NCBI GenBank assembly: GCA_937928165.1
Contig: CALFVT010000015.1
Coordinates: 1 to 64,000 of the forward strand
Length of the DNA: 64,000 nt
Source: an uncultured Caulobacterales bacterium
Lineage (GTDB): Bacteria; Pseudomonadota; Alphaproteobacteria; Caulobacterales; Maricaulaceae
Direction of reading: 5' to 3'
Of this stretch, positions 46,201 to 55,550 are shown one piece after another (position 1 is the stretch's first letter; each line of letters starts with the position of its first letter). Below the pieces are notes generated by a model. The model was given only the letters and a program-made list of their open reading frames with translations, did not search any database and was not told the DNA's origin. Position numbers and translations under genes: made by a program.

Positions 46201-47217
46201 ATGGCTATCCGGATTGGTATCAATGGTTTTGGGCGTATCGGGCGCTTAGTGGCCCGCGCACTCACCGAATATGACATAAGCGATATAGAGCTTGTAGCCA
46301 TCAACAGCCCCGGCGCACAGGCAACATCAGCCCATCTTTTGCGCTTTGATAGTGTGCATGGACGATTTCAACATGACGTCATAGAAGGAGACGGTTATAT
46401 TGATTTTGGCCGAGGTAAAGTCCGCATGACCCATGAACGCATCCCCGCCCAAGTTGATTGGCGCAGTGTGGACGTTGACGTCCTAATGGAATGTTCGGGC
46501 CGGTTTCGTACCCGCGAAGCCGTTCAGGCCCATATGGACGCCGGAGCCCGCTCAGTCCTGATTTCGGCCCCCGCAGACAATGTTGATAAAACGATTGTTT
46601 ACGGCGTTAACCACCAAGACCTATCCAAAGACGACCGCGTTATATCTTGCGCCTCTTGCACGACGAATTGCCTAGCCCCGCTGGCGAAAACAATCATGGA
46701 CAGCGTGGGCATTCGCCGCGGCTTTATGACGACTGTGCATTCCTATACTCAAGACCAGCGGATTTTAGACAATTCCCACAAAGACCTTTACCGCGCGCGA
46801 GCGGCAGGCCTGAATATGATTCCTACATCAACGGGCGCAGCCAAAGCCGTTGGCCTCGTTATTCCTGAACTTGATGGCAAGCTTGCCGGCTCCGCTGTGC
46901 GCGTTCCAACTGCAAATGTGTCTATGGTCGATATGGCCTTCCAACCGGAGCTTGCCACCACCGCAAAAGACTTAAATGCAGCGATAAAAAAGGCCGCCGA
47001 CACCCATATGAAAGGCGTGCTGCGCTACACAGAGCAAGCCCTCGTCTCATCTGATCTGAACCATGATCCGCATTCATCTATCTTTGCCGCGCCCCTGACC
47101 AAGGTGTTAGGCGGCGATCTTGTTCGGGTTGTGAGCTGGTATGACAATGAATGGGGTTTTGCAAACCGTATGATTGATGTCGCCCGCGAAATGGGCCATC
47201 GTTTCGGCGTTCAATAA
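46201..47217 (+). CDS. gap: Glyceraldehyde-3-phosphate dehydrogenase, type I
   Basis: Glycolytic/gluconeogenic enzyme. The NAD(P) fingerprint is GINGFGRIGRLVARAL and the catalytic cysteine is in SCASCTTNCLAP. At the cofactor-choosing positions it has INS rather than IND (position 32) and LDNSHKDL where strict NAD enzymes have LDLPHKDL (187-188). Those changes are known to favour NADP acceptance. 338 residues. Followed 21 bases later by pgk. Confidence 0.97.
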   Translation: MAIRIGINGFGRIGRLVARALTEYDISDIELVAINSPGAQATSAHLLRFDSVHGRFQHDVIEGDGYIDFGRGKVRMTHERIPAQVDWRSVDVDVLMECSGRFRTREAVQAHMDAGARSVLISAPADNVDKTIVYGVNHQDLSKDDRVISCASCTTNCLAPLAKTIMDSVGIRRGFMTTVHSYTQDQRILDNSHKDLYRARAAGLNMIPTSTGAAKAVGLVIPELDGKLAGSAVRVPTANVSMVDMAFQPELATTAKDLNAAIKKAADTHMKGVLRYTEQALVSSDLNHDPHSSIFAAPLTKVLGGDLVRVVSWYDNEWGFANRMIDVAREMGHRFGVQ

Positions 47218-47238
47218 ACGCTGAGTCGGAGAGAGATC

Positions 47239-48423
47239 ATGAAATTTAAGCGCCTAGAGGATGCCGAGCTTACAGGGAAAACGGCTATTGTTCGTGTTGA
47301 TTTCAATGTTCCGCGCGGCCCCGATGGCTCCGTTTCTGATGCCACGCGCATAGAAGCAGCCCTGCCGACAATCAATTATCTCCGGCAAGCAGGTGCCAAA
47401 ACGGTGTTACTCTCGCATTTTGGCCGCCCTAAAGGGGAGCCTAATCCCGCGCTTTCACTCGAGTTTATCATCGCGCCTCTGTCTGAAATGTTAGGCTATG
47501 ATGTGACCTTCAGCGAAAAACTCGACAAAAGCGCTATAGATGCAATGGAGGCCGGTGATGTAATTTTGATTGAGAACACCCGTTTTGCCGCGCAGGAAAC
47601 CCAAGGCGACGCGGGGATGGCGCAATATATCGCATCCCACGGTAATGTTTTTATCCAAGACGCTTTTTCTGCGGCCCACCGCCGTCATGTCTCCAGCGCC
47701 GTGATTGGCGAATATCTCCCGACTTATGCCGGACTGGCTATGGAGCGGGAGCTAGATCACCTTGCCCAAGCGCTTGAACATCCCAAAGCGCCTGTTATGG
47801 CCGTTGTCGGCGGGGCAAAAGTCTCGACGAAAATCGATCTTTTAACAAATCTTGTCGATAAGCTCGACATACTTGTTATTGGCGGCGGCATGGCCAATAC
47901 ATTCCTCGCCGCCCAAGGCCATAAGGTCGGCAAATCCCTGTGTGAGCATGATTTGGCAGACACAGCACGCAAAATCATGACCCGCGCCGCCAAAGCGAAT
48001 TGCGAAATTATTTTGCCCCATGACGTTGTTGTCGCCAAAGAATTCAAAGCCCATGCAGAAAGCCGCGCCTGCGGTCTTGATGAGGTCGCCGCCGATGACA
48101 TGATCTTAGACGCTGGGCCAGAGACCGTAAACCTTCTGGCCGATTACATGGATAAAGCCGCCACCTTAATTTGGAACGGCCCGCTCGGCGCGTTTGAACT
48201 CCCCCCCTTTGATACAAGTACAGTTGAGGCCGCAAAATATGCCGCCAAGCTAACAAAAGCCGGGAAGCTCATTGCCGTCGCCGGCGGCGGCGACACAGTG
48301 GCGGCCCTTAAACATGCGGGCGCAGCTAATGACTTTACATTTATATCTACAGCAGGGGGCGCTTTCCTTGAATGGATGGAAGGCAAGACACTGCCCGGCG
48401 TGGATATTTTACGCAGCGAATAA
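47239..48423 (+). CDS. pgk: Phosphoglycerate kinase
   Basis: Makes ATP from 1,3-bisphosphoglycerate. The substrate-binding RVDFNVPRG, SHFGRPKGE and DAFSAAHRRHVS and the nucleotide-binding VVGGAKVSTKIDLL, GGGMANTFL and FISTAGGAFLEWMEG are intact in 394 residues. GGAGAG precedes the start. Middle gene of gap-pgk-fba. Confidence 0.97.
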   Translation: MKFKRLEDAELTGKTAIVRVDFNVPRGPDGSVSDATRIEAALPTINYLRQAGAKTVLLSHFGRPKGEPNPALSLEFIIAPLSEMLGYDVTFSEKLDKSAIDAMEAGDVILIENTRFAAQETQGDAGMAQYIASHGNVFIQDAFSAAHRRHVSSAVIGEYLPTYAGLAMERELDHLAQALEHPKAPVMAVVGGAKVSTKIDLLTNLVDKLDILVIGGGMANTFLAAQGHKVGKSLCEHDLADTARKIMTRAAKANCEIILPHDVVVAKEFKAHAESRACGLDEVAADDMILDAGPETVNLLADYMDKAATLIWNGPLGAFELPPFDTSTVEAAKYAAKLTKAGKLIAVAGGGDTVAALKHAGAANDFTFISTAGGAFLEWMEGKTLPGVDILRSE

Positions 48424-48434
48424 AGGAGACCTTC

Positions 48435-49475
48435 ATGGATCTTATAGCACTCAACAAAATTGCAGAGAAAATGGTCACGCCCGGCCAAGGCATCTTAGCC
48501 GCCGATGAAAGCCACGGCACGATTGGGAAACGGTTTGATTCTATTCATGTTGAAAATACAGAAACCCACCGCCGGGATTGGCGCGAAATGTTATTTCGTA
48601 CGAACGCCGCAATGCAAAATTATATTTCCGGTGTAATTTTATTTGATGAAACCATTCGCCAAAGCGCCGCTGACGGAACGACTTTTGTTGACCTTATTAA
48701 ATCCAATGATTCTATCCCCGGTATTAAAGTCGATATGGGCGCAAAACCTCTAGCGGGCCGCCCCGGTGAAACCATCACCGAAGGCCTTGACGGATTGCGG
48801 GGCCGCTTGGCAGAATATTACACGCTTGGTGCACGTTTTGCCAAATGGCGCGCCGTTATTGAGATATCGCACCCTGAGCAATATGTCGGCATGACCCCAA
48901 CGCGCGGCGGGATAAAAGCCAACACCCATGCCCTCGCCCGCTATGCTGCCCTTTGCCAAGAAGCAGGCATTGTTCCTATTGTTGAGCCTGAAATCCTCAT
49001 GGGCGGTCATCACAATATTGAGCGTTGCCATGAAGTCACTGAATTGGTTCTCGATTCTCTCTACCGCGAACTCTATGAGCAAGGCGTGAAATTAGAAGGC
49101 ACAATATTAAAGCCTAATATGGTCGTTGCCGGAAAGAAATGCCCGCACCAGCCAAGCGCCGAAGAAGTCGCGGAGCGTACAATCAAAGTCCTTAAAGACA
49201 CCGTCCCCGTCTCTGTTCCCGGTATTGCTTTTCTATCGGGCGGACAAGATAATGAAACCGCAACAAAACATTTAAACATGATGAACCATATTGGCGGGTT
49301 TCCGTGGAAACTTACCTATAGTTTTGGCCGCGCCCTACAACAATCCGCGCTATTCGCGTGGCAAGGCAAGATAGAGAATTACGCCGCCGCCCAAGAGGCG
49401 TTCTATCAACGCTCTAAAATGAATAGCTTGGCCTCCCTCGGCACATGGAACCAAAATCTTGAGGGCGCAGCCTAG
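48435..49475 (+). CDS. Fructose-bisphosphate aldolase, class I
   Basis: Cleaves fructose 1,6-bisphosphate through a Schiff base. The start at 48435 follows AGGAG; the open frame upstream only restates the pgk end. Motifs: GILAADESHGTIGKRF, IVEPEILMGGHHNIERC, the lysine in GTILKPNMV and the phosphate-binding FLSGGQDNE. 346 residues, like eukaryotic class I enzymes rather than the metal-dependent class II form. Last gene of the glycolytic operon. Confidence 0.95.
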   Translation: MDLIALNKIAEKMVTPGQGILAADESHGTIGKRFDSIHVENTETHRRDWREMLFRTNAAMQNYISGVILFDETIRQSAADGTTFVDLIKSNDSIPGIKVDMGAKPLAGRPGETITEGLDGLRGRLAEYYTLGARFAKWRAVIEISHPEQYVGMTPTRGGIKANTHALARYAALCQEAGIVPIVEPEILMGGHHNIERCHEVTELVLDSLYRELYEQGVKLEGTILKPNMVVAGKKCPHQPSAEEVAERTIKVLKDTVPVSVPGIAFLSGGQDNETATKHLNMMNHIGGFPWKLTYSFGRALQQSALFAWQGKIENYAAAQEAFYQRSKMNSLASLGTWNQNLEGAA

Positions 49476-49554
49476 AATATTTCGCCTGATTAAAACTTCC
49501 CTTTGACAGATATCGCCGCCCCCGTTAGGGGACGGTAAAGCTATGGAGAGATAT

Positions 49555-50154
49555 ATGAAAAAACTCGCTTTAACGGCCTTGGTATCGGCCATTGCCCTCA
49601 CGGCCTGTCAGGCTGATTCGGCTGAAATTCAAGACCTTCGCGCCGATGTAGACGCTCTTAAACTTGAAGTTTTTGGTGACCCGCTGGCCGAATGTCCGGC
49701 GGATCAACATTTAGCCGATATTACGTCTTACGAAGCCGTCCTTGGAACACTTCCTGACGCCGAGCTTGAGCCCGAAGAATGGCACAAGCAAAATGCAGAG
49801 CGAGACGGTGTGATTACCCTACCAAGCGGCTTGCAATATTCCGTTATACAGTCCGGCAATCCGGACGCCCCCTCACCGGTTGGCAGCCAAAACATTGAAG
49901 TAAACTATCACGGCTTTTTTCCTAACGGCGAAACATTTGATAGCTCTTATGACCGTAAATCACCTATTTCTTTCCCAGCAAACGGCGTTATCGCAGGCTG
50001 GATCGAAGGACTTGGTAAAATGAAGCCATGTGATGCGTGGACACTTTATGTCCCCGGCGATCTGGCGTACGGCTCGCGTGGGCGCGGCGGCATCCCGCCC
50101 AATGCAACGCTTTTGTTTCACGTTCAGCTTTTGGGCGTTGATCAAAAATCATAA
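49555..50154 (+). CDS. FKBP-type peptidyl-prolyl isomerase lipoprotein
   Basis: The start at 49555 follows GGAGAG. The lipobox is ALTAC. A short coiled coil (EIQDLRADVDALKLEV) is followed by the FKBP domain (residues about 100-198): VNYHGFFPNGETFDSSYDR, GVIAGWIEGLGKMKPCDAW, YVPGDLAYGSRGRGGIPPNA and LLFHVQLLGV. This is the Mip/FkpA type, active on exported proteins. A strong bidirectional terminator follows. Confidence 0.94.
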   Translation: MKKLALTALVSAIALTACQADSAEIQDLRADVDALKLEVFGDPLAECPADQHLADITSYEAVLGTLPDAELEPEEWHKQNAERDGVITLPSGLQYSVIQSGNPDAPSPVGSQNIEVNYHGFFPNGETFDSSYDRKSPISFPANGVIAGWIEGLGKMKPCDAWTLYVPGDLAYGSRGRGGIPPNATLLFHVQLLGVDQKS

Positions 50155-50174
50155 ACTCGGCTTTATCCGAACAT

Positions 50175-50206
50175 AAAAAAGCCCGCTTGAAGCGGGCTTT
50201 TTTTTA
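50175..50206. terminator. Bidirectional terminator
   Basis: AAAAAAGCCCGC-TTGAA-GCGGGCTTTTTTTT: a 7-base GC stem flanked by A- and T-runs. It ends both the FKBP gene (plus) and the convergent VWA gene (minus). Confidence 0.92.
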
Positions 50207-50229
50207 TTTCACCACCTACCAAAGCTGGG

Positions 50230-51444
50230 CTAGTTTGTAAGGCGTAAGCGCCCGAGTTCACGGCCAATTTGCTCAAAGGCACTAATTAATTCCGCTTCGT
50301 TTTGAGCATCAAAGCTTTGCGCCATGGATGATGCGCAATTACTAACTAAATTCAATGTTGCTACATCATTAATCTGTAGGGCAACGGTGTAGATTTCAAC
50401 GTCACGAGCCTTCGCATCACTACAAAGTTTTGTTGTCTGCTGATTAGCCTGCCCATTATTAAAATCAATAATATGATTGGTGCCAGCTTGGCGAACAGTA
50501 TTCGCGCCGTCTGTCATGAAAATCATCACTTTACGCGGCTCTTGTCCATTCACGATTGTTGCTTGGGCTTCAGTAAGCGGTAAGCTTGGCTCTAAGCTTC
50601 TCCATCCCCAAATAAGGCCCGCCGGTAGATAGGTAAAGCCGCGCGTATTCAGAGAGTCAACCTTATCACGGACATCTGTTAAGTTCCGAGTTAAAGGCAG
50701 GATTTCTGTTCCGCATGAATCATTACCGCTCGTCGCAGACACAGCAATAATCGGATCACCCGCATATTCTGGACGCAAGGCTTGCGGTCCAAGACGTGAG
50801 CCAACACAGCCGCGAAGACTATTATTGGCCGCAGGCTGTACCCAGCTATCATCAATCCGGCTATCACCAATATTTACATATTGAGCAAAAGGTACAACAG
50901 AGATGCGGAATTGGTCATTATCAACTTTTTCAAGCTGATCGATAAAGGCATTCGCTGCACGCTTAAGCGCCTGAATACGGCCCTGCTGCCCCATAGAGCC
51001 TGTTGTATCCAAAACAAGTGAGATATTAATCGGCTCACCGGCATTCCCCGCTTGAGAGCGAGCGGACACAGCCGCATCAGGGCGCGGAATGAAAAACCCA
51101 CTATCATCTTGCAAGTTCTGCGAGAGGACAATACTGACTTCATCACCATCACGCATAATGCTGGATATAGAAAGTTGCTGAAACTCTTCATCACTAAAAT
51201 TATTTTCAAGATATTCATTTGCAATCGACTGGAGCTGCCCCGCATCTCGCTCACCGGATTGGAAAGCTACCAGCGCAATAGCGTCTGATGCACTTTGCAG
51301 CCGCTGTTGTTTATTCATAAGATATTGGCTATCGGTCGCCAATCCTGTAATTAAAACGAGAGCTAAAAGGGCGACAGCCCCCATAATAGCAAAGTTTCCA
51401 TCTTCGTTTTCGGCCCACTTATTCCACATTTTCCGTAAAGACAT
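50230..51444 (-). CDS. TadG-like protein with VWA domain
   Basis: The start at 51444 follows GGAG. The N-terminus ENEDGNFAIMGAVALLALVLIT is a TadE/TadG pilin-like segment and anchor, followed by LMNKQQRLQSASDAIALVAF. A von Willebrand factor A domain fills the rest: MIDAS motif DTTGSMG, then IFMTDGANT. About 404 residues. TadG proteins work with Flp/Tad pili or surface assembly, but no other tad genes are in the window, so this orphan copy may do something else. Confidence 0.88.
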   Translation of the reverse strand: MSLRKMWNKWAENEDGNFAIMGAVALLALVLITGLATDSQYLMNKQQRLQSASDAIALVAFQSGERDAGQLQSIANEYLENNFSDEEFQQLSISSIMRDGDEVSIVLSQNLQDDSGFFIPRPDAAVSARSQAGNAGEPINISLVLDTTGSMGQQGRIQALKRAANAFIDQLEKVDNDQFRISVVPFAQYVNIGDSRIDDSWVQPAANNSLRGCVGSRLGPQALRPEYAGDPIIAVSATSGNDSCGTEILPLTRNLTDVRDKVDSLNTRGFTYLPAGLIWGWRSLEPSLPLTEAQATIVNGQEPRKVMIFMTDGANTVRQAGTNHIIDFNNGQANQQTTKLCSDAKARDVEIYTVALQINDVATLNLVSNCASSMAQSFDAQNEAELISAFEQIGRELGRLRLTN

Positions 51445-51596
51445 GATTAGCTCCAAATAAATTAACGCGGCACAGTTTTGTGCCATTCACGCCAAGTCAT
51501 GCATGAAACTCGCCAATTAGGAGAATTGTCTCTATATGTTACAACAGATCATGATTTATGGTTAATCAAAGCTTTATTTACATCTAAACCGCTTAA

Positions 51597-54473
51597 TTAC
51601 TTCGCATAACGTTTATTCTTTTCAATATCTCCATGGCGAATATGCACTCTGACGGCCTTTGCCGGATCATAGAGTAACGCGGCATAGGACTTAAGCTCCT
51701 CAACCGTAATAGAACGATACATCTCATCACGAATTAAATGCACGTCGAGATCTTCAGGTTCTGACACGGCCTGACGTATCACCCCCATCCAATAGCCATT
51801 ACTTTCAAGATTTGTCTCAAAATTTTCCAAAATAGGCTTTCTGGCGCGATCAAGAAGGTCTGCATCAAACTTACCGGCCCGCATATCGCCTGTGACTTTA
51901 TCAATAACGCCGTAAAGCTTATCAATATCTTCAGGTGCTGCATTCACAGTGACCCCAGAATAGGCATAATCTGGGTATAACTCACTGGCATAACCAGCCA
52001 AGCCAGGGGAATATGTTGCCCCTTCTTCCTCCCGTAGAATTTCGACGAGGCGTAAGCGCAGCATACTATTAATCAACCCAAGGCGAACGCTGCGCGGCCA
52101 ATCTTCATAACTATTATAAGGCGGGCGCGGCCAGTAAACGCCCATACTTGCTGTTGTTTCATCCCCGCTATGATAAAGTTCAATCGGGGTCTTCGTCGGC
52201 GCAGGGAATTTAAGCTGGCGCAGTGATAAATCAGGTTCAGTAAAAGATTTGGCCCGCTCTGGGAGGGCGCCAAAGGTTCGCGCCATTTCACTCACAAGAC
52301 GGTCGGGGTCAAAATCACCTACAACGCCGATTTCTATGGCTCCCGTTTTAAGATAGGGGGTCACCCATTCCCGTACTTCATCAAGACTCGCGGTTAAAAA
52401 CTCTTCTTTTTCCGGTGAACGAAACCTCGGGTCGCCATCCCTCAGGATTTGAGGCAGATAGCGCCCGGCCACACCACCTGCTGTGGTCTCGCGGGTATGA
52501 AGTGAGCTTTCGATAGACTTTATATAACGCGCACGGGCCTCATCGCGGTAACCCGGGTCGGTAAGACGCGCCATCATCAAATTCAGCTGGTCAGGCAAAT
52601 CTTCCGGCACTACAACACCCGACATAAAGAAAACACTTGAGCCAAAGCCTAAATTTGTCCCAATCGCCTTTCCTGCCAAAATACTACGCAACTCATCATT
52701 TGAATGGGCCCCTAATCCGCCGGCATTAACTGCCGTCGAAGCAAACCCGGCAAGGCTACGTAGTTTTTGCGGAAATGTCAGAGTTGTCCCGTCAAGGCTG
52801 ACACTAATGCTGATAACATCTTTTTGGAAATCTGTTGTTTTGAAGTTTAAGACAACATTATTTTCAAAAGTGACCGTTTCAAAGCCAATTTCTTCATTCA
52901 CGCTACGGCTTATAATTTTCCCCGCAGGACCAAAATCTGTATAGGCAAATTCTGCGTTGTCTTGTGTGTCAGGCGCCTCCACCGCCACTGCAGCAGACGC
53001 ATCATAGGCCGCAAGCATCGTCGCCTGCGCATCTTCGATCTCAAGCGGTGTATTCATATAGATTTGTGGTGATTTATAATTTTTCCATAAACCCCGAAAA
53101 GCCGCCTGCGCCTCATCAAGGGTAATATCGTCAACAAATCCAATAAAGCGCTCATAAGAGGTCTCAGGAGTTGTAATCACTGATTCGCTGTAAAAACTAT
53201 TCAGCATTCCCGCCGCAAGCCTCGGGGTGCGGCGCGTGGGCGAGGTTTGCACAGCGATTTCAGATGATTTACGGCTATTAGCCAGCTGCTCGTCAAGTTC
53301 GGATTGGGAAAATCCATATTCCAAAGCTCGGCGCAATTCTTGCTCCACCACCGTCAAAGCCTCGGCCCATTTTTCCGGCTCAAGCGACATAGATACTGAT
53401 GAAAGGGTTTGCGTATCAAAGCCTGAGGAGGTTGACACACCCGCTGCAATAAACGGGGCATCGGTCTCTTGTGCCATAGAAGACAGGCGGCGCGACAACA
53501 TGCGATTACCTAGCCCTTCAATAAAACCAATCTTTCGATTTTCCGCAGTATCATCACGCAAAACTCGTTCTGACATAACATTTAGGCTCAGCCCCGGAGA
53601 GATTTCGGGGTCATAGTAATAAACGGCGTCTTTGCCTTTAATTTCAATCGCTTCAGCTTCGAATTTTTCCGGTGGCGTTCCTTCTGCGCTCCAATCTTTA
53701 AAGCGCGCAGCGATCATTTGCTCCATATCCTTAACATCCCGGTCGCCAACCATAACGATGACACTATTATCGGGGCGGTAATAGGTTTTATAAAGCTTTT
53801 GAAAATCCGTTTGCTGAACAGAGTTAATCGTCGCCTCAGTACCAATCGGAAAGCGTTTGGGTATAATCGACCCTTTATAGAAATATTCAAACGACGCAAT
53901 ACTCGCGTCATAGGCTGGACCTAAGCGGCGGCGTCGTTCTGATTGAATAATGCCGCGCTCGCGCTCAATCGCATCCGCATCAAGGGTGAGCTCACTCGCC
54001 GTTTGGCGCATAATGAAAAGCCCTTCTTCTATCAGCTCATCACTCGCTTCAGGCAGCTCAAGTTGATAGGTGGTCTCGAAAAACCCTGTCGACGCATTCG
54101 TATCGGCTCCAAACGCCAAACCATTCCGTTCAAGACGCGGGATAAGCTCCCCTTCAGGAATGTCCGCAGAGCCGTTGAACGCCATATGCTCAAGGAAATG
54201 CGCAAGGCCGCGGGTCTCATCCGTTTCGTTAATAGAGCCGACTAAAACCCCCATACGCAAAGATATAGTATTGGCCGGTAAGTCGTTTTGCCGCAGGATA
54301 TAACGTAGCCCATTGGGGAGTTTTCCGTAAACAATATTCGGATCGACCGGCAAATCACTGGCATCATGAGCAAAGTCAAAGTTTTTAGTGGCTTCAGGTT
54401 CAACCCCCGGGCTGCAATTCATAAGAATTAAGGAAGATACTGTAAGAAACACAAGTAATCTCAATGACTTCAT
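51597..54473 (-). CDS. M16-family zinc peptidase, two-domain, lipoprotein
   Basis: 958 residues. The lipobox is LILMNC. The zinc motif HFLEH (HxxEH, residues about 91-95, in GLAHFLEHMAFNGS) with the downstream glutamate region (ERERGIIQSE) marks the active half; a second, inactive M16 half (GAIEIGVVGDFDPDRLVSE, TASMGVYWPRPP) follows. Pitrilysin-like enzymes of this size in Proteobacteria are envelope proteases or peptide-clearing enzymes. Single gene. Confidence 0.95.
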   Translation of the reverse strand: MKSLRLLVFLTVSSLILMNCSPGVEPEATKNFDFAHDASDLPVDPNIVYGKLPNGLRYILRQNDLPANTISLRMGVLVGSINETDETRGLAHFLEHMAFNGSADIPEGELIPRLERNGLAFGADTNASTGFFETTYQLELPEASDELIEEGLFIMRQTASELTLDADAIERERGIIQSERRRRLGPAYDASIASFEYFYKGSIIPKRFPIGTEATINSVQQTDFQKLYKTYYRPDNSVIVMVGDRDVKDMEQMIAARFKDWSAEGTPPEKFEAEAIEIKGKDAVYYYDPEISPGLSLNVMSERVLRDDTAENRKIGFIEGLGNRMLSRRLSSMAQETDAPFIAAGVSTSSGFDTQTLSSVSMSLEPEKWAEALTVVEQELRRALEYGFSQSELDEQLANSRKSSEIAVQTSPTRRTPRLAAGMLNSFYSESVITTPETSYERFIGFVDDITLDEAQAAFRGLWKNYKSPQIYMNTPLEIEDAQATMLAAYDASAAVAVEAPDTQDNAEFAYTDFGPAGKIISRSVNEEIGFETVTFENNVVLNFKTTDFQKDVISISVSLDGTTLTFPQKLRSLAGFASTAVNAGGLGAHSNDELRSILAGKAIGTNLGFGSSVFFMSGVVVPEDLPDQLNLMMARLTDPGYRDEARARYIKSIESSLHTRETTAGGVAGRYLPQILRDGDPRFRSPEKEEFLTASLDEVREWVTPYLKTGAIEIGVVGDFDPDRLVSEMARTFGALPERAKSFTEPDLSLRQLKFPAPTKTPIELYHSGDETTASMGVYWPRPPYNSYEDWPRSVRLGLINSMLRLRLVEILREEEGATYSPGLAGYASELYPDYAYSGVTVNAAPEDIDKLYGVIDKVTGDMRAGKFDADLLDRARKPILENFETNLESNGYWMGVIRQAVSEPEDLDVHLIRDEMYRSITVEELKSYAALLYDPAKAVRVHIRHGDIEKNKRYAK

Positions 54474-54708
54474 GAGTTTTACCTCTCAACAAACTGTCTT
54501 TTACACTGCGAAAATAACAGTTTTAACAGGCGAAGAAAGACCGTCCTGAAGGCTATTATTTCAACGTTCATCTAGGGTTCACACAGTTCCCGTCATCTGT
54601 CCATAATAAAGATGAGCCTAGGCAAGCATTCGCTTTGGTTTTATCCCAAGTCGCATATTAACTATATGTGACATTTACAGTTGAAGTTAGGAATAATAAA
54701 CGGCAGGG

Positions 54709-54733
54709 AGTATTTGCTTTGAGTACAAATACT
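54709..54733. promoter_or_regulatory. Inverted repeat upstream of the HAD gene
   Basis: AGTATTTG-CTTTGAGTA-CAAATACT, 8-base perfect arms, about 30 bases before the start codon at 54763. It could be an operator or a 5'-leader hairpin. The remaining 290-base gap between the M16 and HAD genes shows no gene. Confidence 0.45.
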
Positions 54734-54762
54734 GACTGCAATAGGGACGCGCGCTAATAAAC

Positions 54763-55413
54763 ATGGTTTCAGATTCAATCCATACAGAGATAACGCCATC
54801 ACAGACTGTGATGGCACGAAATGTTTATATTTTCGACTTTGACGGCACGATCACAACAAAAGACACTTTTGCTTTATTTTTAAAATATTATGCGGGTTAT
54901 GCTCGCTGGACGTTGAACATTATCCGGCTATTACCAGTTTTTATGGGTTATCTTGCAAAGCTTGTCTCGCGCGATAATGTCAAAGCCCGTGTCATTAAAC
55001 AATTTTTCAAAGGCGAAGCAGAAAGCCATATCAATAGCCGTGCAGAAAGTTTTGCCCGCGACGTCATCCCAGGGCTGATTCGTCCAAAAGCATTAGCGGT
55101 CTTAAAACAACGGTTAAAAACAGCCCCAGACACATTATACATATGCAGCGCGTCAATCGGGCCTTATTTGCGTCACTGGGGCGCGACGCATGGAATCACT
55201 CAAATCATGGCGACTGAGCTTGAAATGAGGCATGAGACTTGCACAGGAAACATATTAGGATGGAATATCTGGGGTCCGGGTAAAACAAAGCGTATAAACG
55301 CTGAGTTTACGGGCCAACAGGTCCATATCAAAGAAGCTTACGGCGATAGTCGGGGTGATTTGGAAATGCTAAACGCCGCTGAGGTGTCTTTTTGGCGTCC
55401 ATTTCGCTTATGA
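54763..55413 (+). CDS. HAD-IB family phosphatase
   Basis: 216 residues of the SerB/phosphoserine-phosphatase-like HAD subfamily IB: motif I FDFDGTIT, motif II CSASIGPYL, motif III/IV YGDSRGDLEML. The helical cap (LFLKYYAGYARWTLNIIRLL) suggests a hydrophobic substrate. Many such proteins act on phospholipid head groups or serine phosphate; the substrate is not evident here. No upstream partner. Confidence 0.9.
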   Translation: MVSDSIHTEITPSQTVMARNVYIFDFDGTITTKDTFALFLKYYAGYARWTLNIIRLLPVFMGYLAKLVSRDNVKARVIKQFFKGEAESHINSRAESFARDVIPGLIRPKALAVLKQRLKTAPDTLYICSASIGPYLRHWGATHGITQIMATELEMRHETCTGNILGWNIWGPGKTKRINAEFTGQQVHIKEAYGDSRGDLEMLNAAEVSFWRPFRL

Positions 55414-55550
55414 CAAACATTCGCATTGAAATTTCCTTCTAAAACATTAAGAAGGTATTAATGTCTAGCTATCCGCCTAAGGATTGGTTAAGATTTGGAG
55501 TGATCTGCGTGGTGCAGATTTTTGTTACTGGAGACTTTTTGGGGGTCTAA

